From Pseudomonadota bacterium (GTDB lineage: Bacteria > Pseudomonadota > Gammaproteobacteria > Burkholderiales > Burkholderiaceae_B), in NCBI GenBank assembly GCA_023427945.1, contig JAEYZR010000142.1:1-18524 (forward strand): DNA of 18,524 nucleotides. Direction: 5' to 3'. How positions within the stretch are numbered: position 1 is the first letter of the stretch; every line of letters begins with the position of its first letter. A program made the translations under genes and the position numbers. Shown in pieces: positions 16,380-18,524 of this stretch. A model generated the notes under the pieces. It saw nothing but the letters and a program-made list of their open reading frames with translations. It did no database searches and was not told the origin of the DNA.

Positions 16380-16763
16380 CTAGATACTCCAGAGGGATTT
16401 GACAAAATACGCCAGCGAACCCACCAGCCAGAGGATGGTGAACACGTGCAGGGCAAGACGCACGCCGACAGGCTTGACGTAGTCCATCCAGATGTCACGC
16501 ACGCCGATCCAGGCGTGCCAGGCAAGAGAAACAAAAGCGAGCGTGGCCAGAATCTGGCCAAGCGGCAAGGTAAATACCGTGAACGCGAACAGCGCACGCC
16601 AGTTCTCGAACGTGAATGCCGGCATGGCCAGGGCCCCTACCAGCAGGACGATCGTGTACAAGGCGAGGATGACGGCAGTCAGGCGCTGCGCCAGAAAATC
16701 CTTCACGCCATAGCCCGCACCCACGACAAGGCGGGACGACCCATAATTCTTGGAAGCAGCCAT
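16380..16763 (-). CDS. sdhD: Succinate dehydrogenase membrane anchor SdhD
   Basis: A 127-residue membrane protein with three hydrophobic helices (about 26-48, 56-82 and 101-122). With SdhC it anchors the complex and forms the haem b and ubiquinone sites. The motif HAWIGVRDIWMDYVKP aligns with E. coli HAWIGMWQVLTDYVKP. H83 therefore corresponds to the haem ligand H71, and D94-Y95 to the quinone-site D82-Y83. Its ATG overlaps the last base of the sdhC stop (TAATG), indicating translational coupling. Its stop is 2 nt before the sdhA GTG. Confidence 0.93.
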   Translation of the reverse strand: MAASKNYGSSRLVVGAGYGVKDFLAQRLTAVILALYTIVLLVGALAMPAFTFENWRALFAFTVFTLPLGQILATLAFVSLAWHAWIGVRDIWMDYVKPVGVRLALHVFTILWLVGSLAYFVKSLWSI

Positions 16764-17173
16764 TACCAGACTCCGAACAATTTGAGCGCAAACACCAGCG
16801 TCAGCGCCAGGCTTACACCGAACACCACACCCGCGCTTTTTCTGGACGCATCCTTGTCGATCCCGATGTGCAGATCGAGCAACAGGTAGCGGATGCCAGC
16901 ACAGAAGTGGTGCAGATAGCCCCAGATCAAGGCCAGCAGAACCAGCTTGACCAGGATGTTGTCAACGAAGCCTGCCAATTGGTCAAAGCCCGCTTGCGAG
17001 GTCACGCTGGCCGAAAACAGCAGGATGACCAAGGGCAGACAGAGAAAAAGCAGTGCGCCACTGACGCGATGGAGGATGGACAATCTGCCTGCCAGGGGCA
17101 GGCGGTAGCTAAGGATCTGCGGTACGCTGATATTGCGAAACTGCGGACGCGGCTTGGCAGCTGAGTCGGACAT
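16763..17173 (-). CDS. sdhC: Succinate dehydrogenase cytochrome b556 subunit SdhC
   Basis: A 136-residue membrane anchor with three hydrophobic helices (about 37-58, 73-95 and 115-134). RLSILHRVSGALLF (30-43) carries S32 and R36, which line the ubiquinone pocket in the E. coli enzyme. The signature HHFCAGIRYLLLD supplies H89, aligned with the E. coli haem ligand H84; the second histidine of the E. coli pair (in GIRH) is tyrosine here. The ATG at 17173 is chosen because GAGG lies 5 nt upstream and the N-terminus MSDSAAKPRPQFRNIS fits the family. The frame is open to 17251 but lacks support there. It is the first gene of the sdh operon. Confidence 0.94.
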   Translation of the reverse strand: MSDSAAKPRPQFRNISVPQILSYRLPLAGRLSILHRVSGALLFLCLPLVILLFSASVTSQAGFDQLAGFVDNILVKLVLLALIWGYLHHFCAGIRYLLLDLHIGIDKDASRKSAGVVFGVSLALTLVFALKLFGVW

Positions 17174-17281
17174 GACGGCCTCGGGGGTTTCGGAACTGGG
17201 ATACAAGGAAACGGAGTACTTCAAAAGCACGCTATTTTCGCTTAGGTGCACTGAATCATCAAATCACAAATAAATATCCTA
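17174..17281 (-). promoter_or_regulatory. Region upstream of sdhC (presumed sdh operon promoter)
   Basis: This 108-bp gap separates the GntR regulator stop from the sdhC ATG. It has an AT-rich part (17245-17281) and should hold the sdh-gltA promoter, but no minus-strand pair is convincing: TTGATG followed by AAAATA is spaced only roughly. The TCTTAT/ATAAGA half-sites found upstream of mdh do not occur here. I see no terminator after the regulator gene, so read-through from it into sdhC is possible. Confidence 0.35.
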
Positions 17282-18064
17282 TTAATTCAGGCTATTGCGG
17301 TAATGATACCGGTCTGTCAGGTACCAACCGCGACGGACCTCAACCGGTCTGTCGCCATAGGTGTAGGAAATTCTGTCCGCCTGCAAGATAGGCGCACCGA
17401 CTGCGAGATGAAGCATGGCGGCGATGTCTTCGTCAGCGGACACGGCCCGCAGCTTTTCATCGGCGCGCACCATGCTCACCCCGAACTCTGACTCGAACAG
17501 GGCATACAAAGGTACGCGATTATTATTCAGGACTTCTGCTGTCAGTCCCTTGAACAAGGTGCTGGGCAGCCATATGTCATCGACCACCGTAGGCGCGCCG
17601 CCGAAACCGAGCACCCGGCGTATGACAACCACGCTGTCGCCGGAGCGCAATTCCAGCGCCTTGGCAATCTCGGTACTGGCCCGCCCACGCCGGACATCGA
17701 CGATACGCCCTTCGGCCCGCTCGCCCTCGCCTTCGTCATCGGGCGCCAGGCGCAGGAAACGATAACGCGTACGCGCTTCGTGGTGGGTGGACACAAACGT
17801 GCCTTTGCCCTGACGTCGCTGCAGCATGTGCTCGGCCGCCAGCTCATCGACAGCCTTGCGCACGGTGCCCTGGCTGACCTGGAAGCGCGCAGCAAGATCG
17901 AACTCGCTTGGTATCACTTCGCCCGGCTTCCACTCGCCCTTCTCCAGACTTTGCAGCAACAACATCTTGATCTGGCGATAGAGCGGGCTGAACGCGGCCG
18001 CGGCACCTTCCTGCCTGGGAGGCGAGCCTGTGCGCAACACTATTTCGGGCCGGGTTTCTGACAT
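17282..18064 (-). CDS. GntR-family transcriptional regulator (HutC/UTRA type)
   Basis: A 260-residue one-component regulator. The N-terminal winged helix-turn-helix (about 27-92) reads PLYRQIKMLLLQSLEKG, then PSEFDLAARFQVSQGTVRKA and a wing ending QRRQGKGTFVS, all characteristic of GntR. The rest (about 110-255) fits a UTRA ligand-binding domain, with LELRSGDSVVVIRRVLG and a final YTYGDRPVEVRRGWYLTDRYHY; UTRA domains bind small metabolites. The ligand cannot be read from sequence; a TCA-cycle or related acid is a guess from context. It lies between mdh (divergent) and sdhC (same strand, 108 bp downstream), so it probably controls these genes. The ATG at 18064 has only a poor ribosome site (TAGAG directly before it). 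The intergenic palindrome at 18104-18129 is the likely operator. Confidence 0.9.
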   Translation of the reverse strand: MSETRPEIVLRTGSPPRQEGAAAAFSPLYRQIKMLLLQSLEKGEWKPGEVIPSEFDLAARFQVSQGTVRKAVDELAAEHMLQRRQGKGTFVSTHHEARTRYRFLRLAPDDEGEGERAEGRIVDVRRGRASTEIAKALELRSGDSVVVIRRVLGFGGAPTVVDDIWLPSTLFKGLTAEVLNNNRVPLYALFESEFGVSMVRADEKLRAVSADEDIAAMLHLAVGAPILQADRISYTYGDRPVEVRRGWYLTDRYHYRNSLN

Positions 18065-18103
18065 CTCTATATTTTGACACAGCGCAGCAAGATGTGTCCA
18101 ACG

Positions 18104-18129
18104 TCTTATGTCTTATATAAGATATAAGA
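18104..18129. promoter_or_regulatory. 26-bp palindromic operator between gntR and mdh
   Basis: The left arm TCTTATGTCTTAT (18104-18116) and right arm ATAAGATATAAGA (18117-18129) are inverted copies with one mismatched pair. The centre, TCTTATATAAGA (18111-18122), is a perfect 12-bp palindrome. The site thus has four half-sites, two TCTTAT and two ATAAGA, each pair with a 7-bp step. It ends 4 bp before the mdh -35 box and lies about 40 bp upstream of the gntR start. It is best explained as the binding site of the adjacent GntR regulator (inference). Confidence 0.75.
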
Positions 18130-18133
18130 GCAA

Positions 18134-18162
18134 TTGACGTTTACGTCATTTCACACTAGGAT
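18134..18162 (+). promoter_or_regulatory. Sigma-70 promoter of mdh
   Basis: TTGACG (18134-18139) and TAGGAT (18157-18162) are spaced 17 nt, matching the -35/-10 consensus at 5 of 6 and 4 of 6 positions. Transcription would start near 18169, about 60 nt before the mdh ATG. The -35 box overlaps an inverted repeat TGACGT-TT-ACGTCA (18135-18148), so a second regulator may bind there. ACACTAG occurs twice (18153-18159 and 18177-18183), as does ACGTTTAC (18138-18145 and 18171-18178). Confidence 0.65.
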
Positions 18163-18229
18163 TCTGCCCAACGTTTACACTAGCGGACGAGCTTTTTTCG
18201 ACCCTGAAACATCATCACGGAGAACATTC

Positions 18230-18524
18230 ATGTCCAAGCCTGCCAAGCGTGTTGCCGTTACCGGCGCAGCCGGTCAGATCGGTTACGCCTTGCTGTTCCG
18301 CATCGCCTCTGGCGAAATGCTGGGCAAAGACCAACCGGTCATCCTGCAACTGCTGGAAATCCCCGACGAAAAGGCCCAGAAAGCGCTTCAGGGCGTGATC
18401 ATGGAACTGGACGATTGCGCCTTCCCGCTGCTGCAGGAAGTGACTGCGCACAGCGATCCGCGCACCGCTTTCAAGGACGCCGACGTTGCCCTGCTGGTCG
18501 GCGCGCGCCCCCGCGGCCCTGGCA
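18230..18524 (+). CDS. mdh: Malate dehydrogenase, N-terminal part (cut by window end)
   Basis: The first 98 residues of an NAD-dependent malate dehydrogenase, which interconverts malate and oxaloacetate in the TCA cycle. The dinucleotide-binding loop is VAVTGAAGQIGYALLFRIASG with GAAGQIG at 12-18, and the later LLVGARPRGPG (88-98) leads into the mobile active-site loop. This is the roughly 330-residue type related to cytosolic malate dehydrogenases (LDH/MDH superfamily), not the E. coli Mdh type. The ATG is supported by GGAG 7 nt upstream. It diverges from the GntR regulator and supplies the oxaloacetate used by citrate synthase encoded in the neighbouring operon. The gene continues beyond the window. 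Confidence 0.95.
   Translation, partial: MSKPAKRVAVTGAAGQIGYALLFRIASGEMLGKDQPVILQLLEIPDEKAQKALQGVIMELDDCAFPLLQEVTAHSDPRTAFKDADVALLVGARPRGPG

Noticed and set aside
14575..16383. 602-codon plus-strand open frame opposite sdhA
   Set aside because: It mirrors nearly the full length of sdhA, whose catalytic motifs are intact, and its own composition (Arg/His/Val-rich) shows no family.

Overview
This window reads as a conserved chromosomal core segment of a betaproteobacterium, most likely Burkholderiales and plausibly Alcaligenaceae (the Bordetella/Achromobacter/Alcaligenes neighbourhood). Protein wording (Rho, SdhA, ClpB, GltA) and moderately high GC coding usage support this. The clearest pointer is the block mdh / GntR regulator / sdhCDAB-sdhE-gltA. 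No mobile element, phage gene, CRISPR array, tRNA or rRNA was seen, and coding density is high. The genus call is inference, since no database search was possible.

Layout. Bases 1-141 are a non-coding leader. They are followed by rightward trxA (thioredoxin) and rho (transcription terminator Rho), separated by an 83-nt leader that is C-rich, lacks a Shine-Dalgarno sequence and carries a hairpin. A large leftward yhdP-like gene (AsmA-like envelope protein) converges on rho and diverges from rightward glnE (glutamine synthetase adenylyltransferase). Next come rightward queH (queuosine synthesis) and convergent leftward clpB (disaggregase), with a nested inverted repeat between them. clpB has a recognisable heat-shock (sigma-32 type) promoter. 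A 372-bp gap separates clpB from gltA and holds that promoter plus a double, nested terminator structure.

From about 12.27 kb to 17.17 kb runs one tight leftward operon, sdhC-sdhD-sdhA-sdhB-sdhE-gltA. It encodes the whole succinate dehydrogenase complex, its flavinylation factor and citrate synthase. Upstream lies a leftward GntR/HutC-type regulator gene, and the start of mdh (malate dehydrogenase, cut by the window edge) diverges from it. The gntR-mdh intergenic region contains a striking 26-bp near-perfect palindrome, an independent 6+6 inverted repeat and a good sigma-70 promoter for mdh. The simplest reading is a local TCA-cycle control unit: the regulator probably binds the palindrome and controls itself and mdh, and perhaps the sdh-gltA operon.

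I found no convincing new multi-gene system. The points most worth following are regulatory: the palindromic operator, the nested terminator RNA between gltA and clpB, the SD-less C-rich rho leader, and a short stretch inside yhdP whose codon use fits another reading frame better.
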